A DNA stretch of 64,000 nt from Cyclobacteriaceae bacterium (lineage in GTDB: Bacteria > Bacteroidota > Bacteroidia > Cytophagales > Cyclobacteriaceae), in contig JAPZUF010000004.1 in NCBI GenBank assembly GCA_027533395.1, positions 141,304 through 205,303 of the forward strand, read 5' to 3'. Positions 25,590 through 34,409 of the stretch are shown here, piece after piece. Made by a program: the position numbers and the translations under genes. The notes beneath the pieces are model-generated. The model did no database searches. It had not been told where the DNA came from and saw nothing but the letters and a program-made list of their open reading frames with translations. Numbering within the stretch: the stretch's first letter is position 1; every line of letters starts with the position of its first letter.

Positions 25590-27059
25590 TTGGAGAACAT
25601 GTTCAGAAAGCAATTTATTATTTCAAAAAAGGAAATTAGGATGTCTGATTGGGACATGCTACATGCCTTTGACTACAAAATCTTATTACATCCAGAAGCT
25701 GATTGCTGCTACCGGAATGAGCAAGATTCTTTCTATTGCTTAATTGGAAATTGGTACTCTGCAGAACAGCCTGCTTATTCAAATAAAGACATTCTTTCCA
25801 CTATTGTTCAACAACATAATTGGGAAGAACAACTGGCGCGTATACAAAAATTAATGGGAATTTTTGTGTTCATTCAAATCACCCGTGATAATATTAGATT
25901 GGTACAAGATGCAGCTGGTTTGCAGGAATTATTTTATCATTCAGAATACCAGCTTTTCGGTTCTGATTTAAAACTACTGAATCATTTTTGTGAGGGAATA
26001 GAAAGTAAAGATGAAAGCGTTAAATCGTTTTATTATTCTTCTGTTTTTCAGAAACATCAATTATTCATTTTACACCATACGAATTTCGAAAACTATTTTA
26101 AACTATTGCCTAATCTTTACCTGGATAGCAAAACACAAACATCGATTCGTTACTTTCCCTTAGATAAAATTAAAAAAGAAGAACCTGAAGAGGTGGCAAA
26201 TTTTGCAACTAATTTTTTAACCAAAATTATGTATGCCATATCGCTCAGGCATAAGTTGGCAATACCTTTAACAGCAGGAGTGGATAGCCGCGTTTTATTC
26301 TTAGCAAGTTTAAATGTAGAAGCGCAATACTTTGTTTCACAAGGGCAAGGTGTTAAAGACAATCATCCGGATTTGGTGATTTCTTCGAGAATAGCCAAAA
26401 AATTTAATAAACCATTTATAATTCAAGTTTTTGAGGAAGATAAGGATGTTAGACGTTTTCAAAATTATTGGCAAAGTGTTACCAACCCGCGATTCAATAC
26501 GTTAAGTGTTCGGCCTTTTGAGGAGGGCTTTCTTTTCATCAATGGAAACGTAAGCGAAATAGCAAGAAATTTTTTTGGCGATTACTACAATCCTAACGGT
26601 GTTGTGCTGGCCGATTGGCAAGGATATAAAAATCAGTCATTCGTTATTCATCACTATCAGGAGTGGTTGAAGAATAAAAAGCATTTCGATGCATTGGGTT
26701 ATCACTGGGCTGATTTGTTTTATTGGGAAGAAAGAATGGGCAATTGGGCAGCAAAAGGAAAAACAGAATTTACTGCTATCGGCCATGACTTTATCTCCCC
26801 GTTTAACTCGCATGTATTATTGGCACGATTATTAAGCGTTGATAGAAAATACCGCGACACCCATTTTAATGACTTGTATAAACTAATTATAAGAAACCTG
26901 GCGAAGGAACATTATTCTAAAATTCAACACACTCCGTTCAATCCGAGCATAAAAAGTTGGTGCTTTATAATTGGAAAAAGATTAAAAATATATCCACTAT
27001 ACAAACAACTTCGCGGGTTATGGTTTACCTTTAAAAACAGAAAAAAGTTACAACTATGA
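25590..27059 (+). CDS. asparagine-synthetase-like protein with inactive glutaminase domain
   Basis: A 489-residue protein. Residues about 25-150 resemble the class II glutamine amidotransferase domain (GIFVFIQITRDN, AAGLQELFYHSEYQLFGSDLKLL) but there is no Cys at position 2, which is required to release ammonia from glutamine. Residues about 215-450 carry the ATP-pyrophosphatase PP-loop as PLTAGVDSR, a known variant of SGGxDS in asparagine-synthetase-like proteins, and the GHDFISPFNSHVLLARLLS block. It would activate a carboxylate with ATP and join it to an amine or ammonia. It lies 97 bases after the methyltransferase and overlaps the lipoprotein gene by four bases. A role in the polyketide locus or in surface glycan synthesis are both possible. 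Confidence 0.75.
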   Translation: MENMFRKQFIISKKEIRMSDWDMLHAFDYKILLHPEADCCYRNEQDSFYCLIGNWYSAEQPAYSNKDILSTIVQQHNWEEQLARIQKLMGIFVFIQITRDNIRLVQDAAGLQELFYHSEYQLFGSDLKLLNHFCEGIESKDESVKSFYYSSVFQKHQLFILHHTNFENYFKLLPNLYLDSKTQTSIRYFPLDKIKKEEPEEVANFATNFLTKIMYAISLRHKLAIPLTAGVDSRVLFLASLNVEAQYFVSQGQGVKDNHPDLVISSRIAKKFNKPFIIQVFEEDKDVRRFQNYWQSVTNPRFNTLSVRPFEEGFLFINGNVSEIARNFFGDYYNPNGVVLADWQGYKNQSFVIHHYQEWLKNKKHFDALGYHWADLFYWEERMGNWAAKGKTEFTAIGHDFISPFNSHVLLARLLSVDRKYRDTHFNDLYKLIIRNLAKEHYSKIQHTPFNPSIKSWCFIIGKRLKIYPLYKQLRGLWFTFKNRKKLQL

Positions 27060-27601
27060 AACCATCATTTTTTCTTTCTCTTTTCATCGCCTTATTCTTG
27101 ATGAGCTGTGCCTCCTCTCCCTTTGGCAAAAAAGTAAAAGAACCCTTCATCGGATCAGCTTACGAATCTACCAATCGTTTTTGGCGTGCATCCGGCAAAG
27201 GCCAAAGTACGCAAGACAACATTGCGCGTGGCAAAGCCGATATCGATGCAAAAGCACAATTGGCCGGCCAAGTGAACACAACCATGAAACAAGTTGCTGA
27301 CCAATACCTAGGGCAAACTGAAAATGCTAATGCTGCAGATGTAGCCGATAAATTCCAAAGTTTGGTAAGGCAAGTTATGAACACAGATATTGCCGACCTG
27401 AGAAAAATTGGTGAAAAGAAATATTATGATGAGAAAACGAAAGAATATACCGTTTTTATCGCCTACGAAATAAAAAAGAATGCCATGCTTCGCTTTATGA
27501 AAAAGCAAGCGAAAGTCGACCAGAAAATAGACGAAAGACAAAGAGCGGTCATCGAAAAAATTATTGATGAAGAGTTAGCAAAAACGGAAGACGATCAATA
27601 A
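27056..27601 (+). CDS. LPP20-like lipoprotein
   Basis: A 181-residue protein with a lipoprotein signal (ALFLMSC, Cys18). The mature part has the pattern of LPP20-family proteins: a Gly-Lys-containing repeat GKGQSTQDNIARGKADIDAK (about 48-67), a helical middle, and a beta-hairpin DEKTKEYTVFIAYEI. The C-terminal 40 residues are charged and helical. It is translationally coupled to the asparagine-synthetase-like gene and followed by a terminator. These lipoproteins sit at the outer membrane; function is unknown. Confidence 0.8.
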   Translation: MKPSFFLSLFIALFLMSCASSPFGKKVKEPFIGSAYESTNRFWRASGKGQSTQDNIARGKADIDAKAQLAGQVNTTMKQVADQYLGQTENANAADVADKFQSLVRQVMNTDIADLRKIGEKKYYDEKTKEYTVFIAYEIKKNAMLRFMKKQAKVDQKIDERQRAVIEKIIDEELAKTEDDQ

Positions 27602-27636
27602 GTAAAAGATTAAACAAACCATTTAAAGAATAATCG

Positions 27637-27658
27637 AAGCCGGCCCCAAAGCCGGCTT
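27637..27658 (+). terminator. hairpin after the LPP20-like gene
   Basis: AAGCCGGC (27637-27644) and GCCGGCTT (27651-27658) form an eight-pair GC-rich stem with a six-base loop. The U-run after it is short (TTTG), so termination may be partial. Its 3' arm overlaps the -33 element of the glyA promoter. Confidence 0.6.
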
Positions 27659-27687
27659 TGTCGTTCGCTCGCGTTAATGTAATTTTG
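27657..27687 (+). promoter_or_regulatory. predicted glyA promoter
   Basis: TTTG (27657-27660), a 19-base spacer, then TAATTTTG (27680-27687): a full match to the Bacteroidota TTTG-N19-TAnnTTTG consensus. Transcription would begin near 27693, about 22 bases before the glyA ATG, and would run on through tatC and rpiB. Confidence 0.75.
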
Positions 27688-27714
27688 AAACTTCACTGAG
27701 TAAGCACAAATCCA

Positions 27715-28983
27715 ATGAAACGCGACAAAGTCATATTCGATTTAATCCAGAAAGAAAACGAACGCCAGCAACACGGTATCGAACTTATTGCCTCCGAAAA
27801 TTTTACCTCTACTCAGGTAATGAAGGCGCAAGGTTCAGTTTTAACCAACAAATATGCAGAAGGCTTACCAGGCAAACGCTATTATGGTGGTTGCGAAGTA
27901 GTAGATGAGATTGAACAATTGGCTATCGATCGCGCTAAAGAATTGTTCGGTGCAGAATGGGCCAACGTGCAACCTCACTCGGGCGCGCAAGCCAACGCAG
28001 CCGTTATGCTGGCTTGCTTAAAACCTGGAGATAAAATTTTAGGTTTTGATTTGTCTCATGGTGGTCACTTAACGCATGGTTCGCCCGTAAACTTTTCAGG
28101 CAAATTGTATCAACCTAGCTTTTATGGTGTAGAACAAGAAACAGGATTAATCGATTTCGATAAAGTAATTGCCACAGCAGAAAAAGAAAAACCGAAGATG
28201 ATTATCTGCGGAGCATCTGCTTACAGCCGCGATTGGGATTACAAAAAATTGCGCGAAGCAGCTGATCGCGTTGGCGCAGTTTTATTAGCCGATATTTCGC
28301 ACCCAGCAGGTTTAATTGCGCGTGGCTTATTGAATGACCCGATGGAATATTGCCACATCGTAACCACTACCACACACAAAACCTTGCGCGGACCGCGTGG
28401 AGGTTTAATCATGGTTGGCAAAAACATCGACAACCCGTTTGGTTTAAAAACACCAAAAGGCGAACTGCGCAAGTTAGGTTCTGTGTTAGACTCAGGCGTG
28501 TTTCCGGGTACACAAGGCGGACCGTTAGAACATGTGATTGCAGCCAAAGCAATTGCTTTTCAGGAAGCCTTATCAGACGAATATTTTGCATACATCATGC
28601 AAGTAGCTAAAAATGCAAAAGCCATGGCACAAGCCTTTGTAGATAAAGGATATAAAATTATTTCCGGTGGAACAGACAACCATTTAATGTTGATTGATTT
28701 ACGCTCGAAAAATTTAACCGGAAAAATTGCAGAAGAATCTTTGATTAAAGCCGACATCACCATTAATAAAAACATGGTGCCTTTCGATACACAATCTCCG
28801 ATGGTTACATCAGGCATGCGCATAGGTACACCAGCCATCACAACACGTGGTATGAAAGAAAAAGACGTGGTGAAGGTAGTTGAACTGATTGACGAAGCTT
28901 TACAAAAACCAACAGACGACAAGCATTTAAAAAGTGTGAAAAAGAAAGTAAACAGATTGATGGAGAAGTTTCCGTTGTATTAA
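27715..28983 (+). CDS. glyA: serine hydroxymethyltransferase
   Basis: A 422-residue PLP enzyme that interconverts serine and glycine while charging tetrahydrofolate with a one-carbon unit. Signature segments are intact: [22 protein letters not shown], and the PLP-binding [14 protein letters not shown] with Lys222. The C-terminal [15 protein letters not shown] block is present. Length is normal. A well-matched Bacteroidota promoter lies just upstream and tatC follows after 27 bases, so glyA-tatC-rpiB probably form one transcript. Confidence 0.98.
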   Translation: MKRDKVIFDLIQKENERQQHGIELIASENFTSTQVMKAQGSVLTNKYAEGLPGKRYYGGCEVVDEIEQLAIDRAKELFGAEWANVQPHSGAQANAAVMLACLKPGDKILGFDLSHGGHLTHGSPVNFSGKLYQPSFYGVEQETGLIDFDKVIATAEKEKPKMIICGASAYSRDWDYKKLREAADRVGAVLLADISHPAGLIARGLLNDPMEYCHIVTTTTHKTLRGPRGGLIMVGKNIDNPFGLKTPKGELRKLGSVLDSGVFPGTQGGPLEHVIAAKAIAFQEALSDEYFAYIMQVAKNAKAMAQAFVDKGYKIISGGTDNHLMLIDLRSKNLTGKIAEESLIKADITINKNMVPFDTQSPMVTSGMRIGTPAITTRGMKEKDVVKVVELIDEALQKPTDDKHLKSVKKKVNRLMEKFPLY

Positions 28984-29010
28984 TGCTTGTGTTTTTGTTG
29001 ATCGATTTGT

Positions 29011-29829
29011 ATGAGTGAAGAAAAAGAGATGTCGTTTTTAGATCACCTGGAAGAACTCCGGTGGCATGTGATGAAGGCTTTAGTAGTGATTATTGTTTTC
29101 ACCATTGCCGCTTTTGTTTTTGCAGAATGGATTTTTCATAACATCGTATTTGCGCCTGCCCGCCCCGATTTTGTAACCTTTCAATGGTTGTGCGGCCTCA
29201 GCCAAGACCTTTGTGTGGAGGTTATCCCCATGAAATTGCAAAGTCGCACTATGACGGGCCAATTCGCTATGCAACTTACTTCATCTTTTGTAATTGGATT
29301 GATCGTTGGGTTTCCTTATTTGTGTTTCGAACTATGGAAATTTGTTAGACCAGGTTTACGCAAAAAAGAACAGAAAAAATCGCGTGGGGCAGTAGCCATT
29401 GTTTCGCTATTATTTTTTATAGGTGTGTTGTTTGGATATTACGTGGTAGCCCCCATGACAATTTATTTTTTGAGTACCTATCAAATCAGTGATATGATAT
29501 CCAATGAATTTGATATTACTTCTTACGTATCAACTGTTGTATCGCTGGTATTTGGAAGTGGAGCATTATTTCAACTACCGGTTATCATTTATTTTTTAAC
29601 GCGCATTGGTATTGTAACACCAATGTTTTTAAGAAGATACAGAAGACATTCAATCGTTATCATTTTAATACTGGCGGCTATTGTAACACCTCCCGATCCG
29701 TTTAGCCAAACGATTATTGCCATTCCCTTGTATCTCCTTTTCGAATTGAGTATTTTCATATCAGCACGCACCTATAAAAATATGTTGCGACAAGAAATGG
29801 AAGAAGAACTTAAATCCACCACACGATGA
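29011..29829 (+). CDS. tatC: Sec-independent protein translocase TatC
   Basis: A 272-residue inner membrane protein with six helices. The N-terminal cytosolic MSFLDHLEELRWHVMKA motif, containing the Glu used to recognise twin-arginine signals, is intact. An extended first periplasmic loop (about residues 45-85, with two Cys in WLCGLSQDLCVE) is present, a common Bacteroidota variation. TatC binds Tat signal peptides of folded substrates and works with TatA, which is not in the window. The stop overlaps the rpiB start by four bases. Confidence 0.95.
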   Translation: MSEEKEMSFLDHLEELRWHVMKALVVIIVFTIAAFVFAEWIFHNIVFAPARPDFVTFQWLCGLSQDLCVEVIPMKLQSRTMTGQFAMQLTSSFVIGLIVGFPYLCFELWKFVRPGLRKKEQKKSRGAVAIVSLLFFIGVLFGYYVVAPMTIYFLSTYQISDMISNEFDITSYVSTVVSLVFGSGALFQLPVIIYFLTRIGIVTPMFLRRYRRHSIVIILILAAIVTPPDPFSQTIIAIPLYLLFELSIFISARTYKNMLRQEMEEELKSTTR

Positions 29830-30263
29830 AACCCACCATAGCCATAGGCAGCGATCATGCCGGATTTGAATATAAAACAGCGTTGTTGCAATGGTTGCAA
29901 AACAATGGCTATACTGTTAAAGATTTTGGAACTTATTCCCTAGAAGCAGCCGATTATCCAGACTTTGCTCACCCGGTTGCCGATGCAGTTGAGAAAAAAG
30001 AATTTGATTTAGGTGTTTTATTGTGTGGCTCAGCCAATGGTGTAGCTATCACAGCCAATAAACACCAGGGCATACGTGCAGCTATATGCTGGACAAAAGA
30101 AATTGCTGCACTCGCTCGCCAGCATAACAACGCCAATGTTGTTTGCATTCCGGCACGATTTACTGCTGTACAACAAGCGGAAAGTATTTTGCAAACTTTT
30201 TTATCTACTCCTTTCGAAGGTGGGCGACATGAAAAGCGTGTGCAGAAAATTGCTTGTAGTTAA
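29826..30263 (+). CDS. rpiB: ribose-5-phosphate isomerase B
   Basis: A 145-residue enzyme that interconverts ribose 5-phosphate and ribulose 5-phosphate in the pentose phosphate pathway. It begins IAIGSDHAGFEYK, contains DYPDFAHPVADAV and LCGSANGVAITANKHQGIRAAI, and ARQHNNANVVCIPAR. The Cys in LLCGS is the general base position. Length is normal. It is translationally coupled to tatC and is the last gene of this plus-strand run, converging on the LytTR gene. Confidence 0.95.
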   Translation: MKPTIAIGSDHAGFEYKTALLQWLQNNGYTVKDFGTYSLEAADYPDFAHPVADAVEKKEFDLGVLLCGSANGVAITANKHQGIRAAICWTKEIAALARQHNNANVVCIPARFTAVQQAESILQTFLSTPFEGGRHEKRVQKIACS

Positions 30264-30274
30264 AAATTCTTTCG

Positions 30275-31009
30275 CTATAACCCCAATACTTTTCTAAGCT
30301 TGGTATAACCGGCAGGACTAACCTGTAACTTTTTGTTATTGCGTAACACCGCTACGTAATTGTCTTTTTCCATTGGTTCAAGTTTATTGATTTCTTTGAT
30401 GTTCAATAAAAATGAGCGATGAATTCGTACGAATGATTGTGCCGATAAAGCCTCCTCGAAGAACGACATGGTTTTCTTTTTCAAGTAAAATCCATCAGCT
30501 GTGTGAATCTTTACATAATCATCATAAGATTCGAAGTAATGAATTTGTTCGATGGGAATGATCACAATATCGTTTCCTTTTTTTACAACAACCCTGTTGT
30601 TTTCATCGGGTTGCATGTTTCGTTTTTCTAAAATGGTTTTGGTTTCTTCTTTATTTTGCCGGGCTTGCGCTAAAACTTTCTGCATGGCTTTATCAAATCG
30701 CTCTTGCGAAAAAGGTTTTAATAAATAATCGATAGCGTTGGCTTCAAAAGCTTTCATCGCATATTCATCGAACGCAGTGGTGAAAATAACAGTTGGTGGT
30801 TCTTCCAATAACTCCAACATTTCGAAGCCATTGATTTTTGGCATCTGCACATCTAAAAAAATAAAATCAGGAGAAAATTTTTGAATGGCTTTCACACCTT
30901 CATAACCATCCTGGCACTCCGCTTCAATTGTTATCTCAGGATATTGCAGTAGAAATTTTTTCACGATGCTGCGCGCCAAAGGTTCGTCATCAATGATAAT
31001 GGCTTTCAT
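30275..31009 (-). CDS. LytTR-family response regulator (first pair)
   Basis: A 244-residue regulator. The receiver domain has the acidic pair IIDDEP, phosphoacceptor Asp53 in FLDVQMPKING, and Lys in LLKPFS. Residues about 138-244 are a LytTR DNA-binding domain (IEQIHYFESYDDYVKIHT, FVRIHRSFLLNIKEI). It lies three bases after its kinase gene. Regulators of this class bind direct repeats upstream of their target operons; no target is evident here other than possibly its own operon. Confidence 0.93.
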   Translation of the reverse strand: MKAIIIDDEPLARSIVKKFLLQYPEITIEAECQDGYEGVKAIQKFSPDFIFLDVQMPKINGFEMLELLEEPPTVIFTTAFDEYAMKAFEANAIDYLLKPFSQERFDKAMQKVLAQARQNKEETKTILEKRNMQPDENNRVVVKKGNDIVIIPIEQIHYFESYDDYVKIHTADGFYLKKKTMSFFEEALSAQSFVRIHRSFLLNIKEINKLEPMEKDNYVAVLRNNKKLQVSPAGYTKLRKVLGL

Positions 31010-31011
31010 GG

Positions 31012-32034
31012 TTATTGTGGGATTCGAAGGCTGGTTATAAAAGTATTTTCGCGTTGTTCTGTCTTTAATAAATCATTTCTATTGTATAATAAAAATAATC
31101 TGCGTTGGATGCTGCTTAAACCAAAACCGGTTCCTTTCATGCTGGCGGCACTATCGCTATCAAAAGGGTTGCTGGTGTCAATCCACAAATCATTTTCTTT
31201 TTTGATGATGGTGAGTTGAATAGTTGTTTCTGCTAACGTACCGTACAAACCAAATTTAATTGCATTTTCAACAATAGGTTGCAGCAATAAAGAAGGAATT
31301 TTGCATTGTAGTGTTTCAGGCTCAGTTGCTATTTTGGTTATCAGTCGATGCCCAAATCGAACTTTTTCTATATCGAGGTAGAGCGATAACAATTTTAATT
31401 CTTCTTCTACTAATACAAACTGATTGTCTTTGCGCATGGTTCCTCTCAGAAAATCTGAAAGTTGTTGCACCATTTTTTGTGCTTTATCTGTATCTAATAA
31501 AACTAACGCTTGTATCGAGTTTAAACTATTAAATAAAAAATGAGGTTGAAGTTGCATGCGCAAATTGCTTAGCTCTGCTTGTCTGGCTAATTCTTCGCTT
31601 GCTTTTTTTCTATTCTCGGTTTCGTTTTTATCATTGACATAGGCCCAAAACCACGTAAGCAAAGCAATGAGCATCAACATCAATAAATTATAAGATAACC
31701 TTACTATAAAAGTTTCTTGCAGAAATGTTGAGTAAGCTACATCATCAAACAAATAATCTATACTGTATTGTTGACACGAAGTTGTAGCCCAGGCTAGTAA
31801 TACATTCCATCCGATTACAAATAAAGCATTGCGTGAACCTGGCTGGTAAAACTTCATCAACGTATGTACTACATATCCAAAGCAAGCAAGAAAAAATTGT
31901 GTGAGAACGGCATCCGTTAAAGCAAATTGAAGGGAATAATTTTGAGCATAAAGAAGATACGATTGTTCAGCAGTCCATAACAAACTCCAAAGCAAGTATC
32001 CAATAATTACTTTTGTTCGTATGCTCAGGTTCAT
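31012..32034 (-). CDS. LytS-type sensor histidine kinase (first pair)
   Basis: A 340-residue kinase with four to five N-terminal membrane helices (residues about 8-132), then a short coiled coil and the His_kinase motif LQLQPHFLFNSLNSI with the phosphorylated His165. The ATPase part keeps LLLQPIVENAIKFG and GTGFGLSSIQRRL. No periplasmic sensing domain is present, so the signal is probably read in the membrane. It sits between a DUF4288 gene (four-base overlap) and its regulator. Confidence 0.93.
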   Translation of the reverse strand: MNLSIRTKVIIGYLLWSLLWTAEQSYLLYAQNYSLQFALTDAVLTQFFLACFGYVVHTLMKFYQPGSRNALFVIGWNVLLAWATTSCQQYSIDYLFDDVAYSTFLQETFIVRLSYNLLMLMLIALLTWFWAYVNDKNETENRKKASEELARQAELSNLRMQLQPHFLFNSLNSIQALVLLDTDKAQKMVQQLSDFLRGTMRKDNQFVLVEEELKLLSLYLDIEKVRFGHRLITKIATEPETLQCKIPSLLLQPIVENAIKFGLYGTLAETTIQLTIIKKENDLWIDTSNPFDSDSAASMKGTGFGLSSIQRRLFLLYNRNDLLKTEQRENTFITSLRIPQ

Positions 32035-32375
32035 TGGGCAGCAGCTAAATAATGTAAACTTTCTGCTTTAGCATGGATGATGCTTTCGTAGTGTTCATCT
32101 TGTTTATGCTCGCTAACGCTGGAATAAATTTCAACTCCATCTTGTAAACTTTGTATGCAATAAATATCTGCAATGTTTACAAACTCCCATTTCACTTTTT
32201 TATTGTTTTTTACCTCTTGCTGGTCTTCTTCTTGTATGCCAATGGTTCTGGCTTTTAAAATGGCTTCTTCCAACGAAGAAGCCATGATGATGCGCAAGGT
32301 TTCGTCATACTGTTCTAGCTCAGCTGTTTTGCTGGTTACAATTTTGAAAACGATGCGGGCAACGTACCAGTTCAT
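32031..32375 (-). CDS. DUF4288-family protein
   Basis: A 114-residue soluble protein: MNWYVARIVFKIVTSK at the start, then QYDETLRIIMASSLEEAILKARTIGIQEED, then KWEFVNIADIYCI, the typical order in DUF4288. The family is short and of unknown function. It is embedded in a LiaF-like/LytS/LytR operon and overlaps the kinase gene by four bases, which suggests it modulates or reports on the same system, but nothing in the sequence shows how. Confidence 0.8.
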   Translation of the reverse strand: MNWYVARIVFKIVTSKTAELEQYDETLRIIMASSLEEAILKARTIGIQEEDQQEVKNNKKVKWEFVNIADIYCIQSLQDGVEIYSSVSEHKQDEHYESIIHAKAESLHYLAAAQ

Positions 32376-32382
32376 AGTGCTG

Positions 32383-33099
32383 TTAGTAACTTTTAATTTC
32401 TAATCCACCTAATATAGAGGTTCCACTGATTACCAAAACTTTGTTTTCGTCTATGTTTCCTTGTACTGGGCGTTTGTCATCTATGCCGCCTAAAATAGAA
32501 ACTACTTCGCTGGTTTGGATTCTCCAATGAGAGGGCACAATCAATTTTGTTCCGCCCATAATTTGTGTAATCTCTAATGCTACTTTGCCTTGTATGTCAG
32601 CTTGCATCATGTTGATTTCAGTGCCACCCATAATGGTTACTGATTCACCTCCTCTGAAATCTTTGGTGATGATGTTTTTATTGCCTCCAAAAATCGAAAC
32701 AGATTCCCAGTATCCATCTTTGTTTACTTCTTGTACGTGGGCATTTCCCCAACTGTCTTCGTTATTTTTCTTTGGTTTAAAAATAATGTAAGCGCCAATG
32801 CTTATCAGTACCACGGGCACTATAAACTGGCCAATCGATAAATCAATAAAGTTTTTATCTACCAAAAACAAAGTGCCTACAAATAACCCTACTAACCAAA
32901 AACCAGGTTTAAAATTATTTTTTCCGCCAACAAAAAGAGAGATAGCGATAACCAACATTGGCCAGGTAAGAATCCAGCCCGGAATACCGATTTGAAGACT
33001 TTTAGCTAATAAAACCAATCCAATTACTAATAATACAATGCCTGTAAAAATTCGGCCTGATCGGTTTTCTGATGAGGTGTTGTTCTGATTGTTTTCCAT
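32383..33099 (-). CDS. LiaF/LiaI-like envelope stress membrane protein
   Basis: A 238-residue protein. Four hydrophobic helices lie at about residues 15-110 (IFTGIVLLVIGLVLLAKSL, LTWPMLVIAISLFVGG and others, the LiaI/DUF5668 type). The C-terminal half is a right-handed beta-solenoid-like LiaF domain (SVSIFGGNKNI, GGESVTIMGGTEINM, VVSILGGIDD). In Firmicutes LiaF inhibits a cell-envelope stress kinase. Here it leads an operon containing a LytS kinase and LytTR regulator, so a similar inhibitory role is plausible (inference). Confidence 0.85.
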   Translation of the reverse strand: MENNQNNTSSENRSGRIFTGIVLLVIGLVLLAKSLQIGIPGWILTWPMLVIAISLFVGGKNNFKPGFWLVGLFVGTLFLVDKNFIDLSIGQFIVPVVLISIGAYIIFKPKKNNEDSWGNAHVQEVNKDGYWESVSIFGGNKNIITKDFRGGESVTIMGGTEINMMQADIQGKVALEITQIMGGTKLIVPSHWRIQTSEVVSILGGIDDKRPVQGNIDENKVLVISGTSILGGLEIKSY

Positions 33100-33288
33100 A
33101 TGCTTGAATTTATACCCGAATTAACGCGTATCCGACTTGATAGACCATTGCCAATAGGCCATGCCCATACGAAAGTAGGTAAACAGGGGGAAAATGTAGG
33201 TGAACCTGGAGAAATGATTTTCTGACAACGGCTGTCGGCATGCCATAAAACACTTGTGCTATTATGTAGGCTTGCGTAGCATTATACC

Positions 33289-34254
33289 ATGGTTGAGGAA
33301 TCGTACAAAAAAGGAAGAGGTGCCCAGATAAAACCTGCTAATCGTTTTAGTAAGGTATCGCTAGAAAAAGAACATATCGAAGGGATTGATGATTTTACAG
33401 AGTCGGATATTCGCACACAATTTTTCATGGAAAAAGCTGCGAGTATTGTAAACGTTGTAAATAGTCCTGATGTAGGCATGCAATACTCGGTTAATCCCTA
33501 TCAAGGATGCGAACATGGTTGTGTGTATTGTTACGCACGCAACAGCCACGAGTATTGGGCCTTTAATGCGGGCCTCGATTTCGAAAGTAAAATTGTTGTG
33601 AAAGAAAATGCGCCAGCCTTATTAGAAAAATTTTTGTTAGCACAAACGTGGCAACCAGCACCTATTAGTTTGTCGGGCAATACGGATTGCTACCAACCTG
33701 CTGAACGAAAATTTAAAATCACCAGGCAGTTGTTAAGCATTTTAGCAAAGTATAAAAATCCGGTAAGTATCATTACTAAAAACAGTTTGGTGCTGCGCGA
33801 TGTAGATATATTGAAAGATTTAGCTAGCGAAAACTTAGTGCATGTATATGTGTCTATTACTTCGTTAGATGAAGAAGTAAGACAACTGCTTGAGCCGCGC
33901 ACGGCCACTGCAAAAAAGAGATTGATGGTTATCGAAACCTTAGCTAAAGCCAATATTCCGGTTGGCGTAATGGTGGCACCGATTATTCCTGCTATTAATC
34001 AACATGAAATTTCCAACATTGTAAAAGCTGCTGCGGATGCCGGTGCGTATGCAGCCAACATGATTGTGGTACGATTAAATGGAGCCATCGCTTCTATTTT
34101 TAAAGATTGGTTGAAAAAGAATTACCCTGATCGGCATGAAAAAGTGATTCATCAGATTGAATCTTTACATGGTGGTAGAGTAAACGATAGTAGATTAGGA
34201 AAACGCATGCGCGGTGAGGGAGAGTTCGCTGAATTAATTCAACAACAATTTTAA
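33289..34254 (+). CDS. PA0069-family radical SAM protein
   Basis: A 321-residue radical SAM enzyme related to spore photoproduct lyase-like proteins. The cluster-binding Cys74, Cys78 and Cys81 lie in NPYQGCEHGCVYCYA. Later motifs ISLSGNTDCYQPAER, VSIITKNSLVLRD and VYVSITSLDEE are typical of the PA0069 family. The substrate is unknown; DNA lesion repair has been suggested for relatives. The 189-base gap upstream (33100-33288) is less AT-rich than its surroundings and shows no identifiable element. Confidence 0.92.
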   Translation: MVEESYKKGRGAQIKPANRFSKVSLEKEHIEGIDDFTESDIRTQFFMEKAASIVNVVNSPDVGMQYSVNPYQGCEHGCVYCYARNSHEYWAFNAGLDFESKIVVKENAPALLEKFLLAQTWQPAPISLSGNTDCYQPAERKFKITRQLLSILAKYKNPVSIITKNSLVLRDVDILKDLASENLVHVYVSITSLDEEVRQLLEPRTATAKKRLMVIETLAKANIPVGVMVAPIIPAINQHEISNIVKAAADAGAYAANMIVVRLNGAIASIFKDWLKKNYPDRHEKVIHQIESLHGGRVNDSRLGKRMRGEGEFAELIQQQF

Positions 34255-34344
34255 ATGGCGAAGAGAAAATATCTGGTTGGCAAACAAATGCCACCTTACA
34301 ATTTAACTGCCTTTAGAAAAGGCGGTGTGTTGACTTTATTTTGA
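34255..34344 (+). CDS. possible 29-codon peptide directly after the radical SAM gene
   Basis: An ATG begins immediately after the radical SAM stop codon and runs to a TGA at 34342-34344, encoding a basic peptide with KRKYLVGKQMPPYN and a hydrophobic end. Direct abutment suggests possible translational coupling. There is no recognised family and chance is quite possible. Confidence 0.25.
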   Translation: MAKRKYLVGKQMPPYNLTAFRKGGVLTLF

Positions 34345-34359
34345 TAGCTCATAAAAGAG

Positions 34360-34387
34360 AAAAGACCACTCTTTTGAGTGGCCTTTT
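34360..34387. terminator. bidirectional terminator between radical SAM and TonB-receptor genes
   Basis: CCACTC (34366-34371) and GAGTGG (34376-34381) pair around TTTT; after one mismatch, AAAAG and CTTTT extend the stem, giving A- and T-rich flanks usable in both directions. It lies between two convergent genes. Confidence 0.75.
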
Positions 34388-34409
34388 GCTAAACTAATAA
34401 ACCAAAAAA

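Noticed and set aside
28239..28922. Several frames opposite glyA (28239-28547, 28560-28922)
   Set aside because: They are antisense shadows of a strongly conserved enzyme, with low-complexity composition.
30076..30297. A plus-strand 73-codon frame over the rpiB end
   Set aside because: It overlaps rpiB in another phase; rpiB is intact.
33100..33288. A possible regulatory or mobile remnant in the less AT-rich gap before the radical SAM gene
   Set aside because: No repeat ends, promoter or coding frame could be identified.
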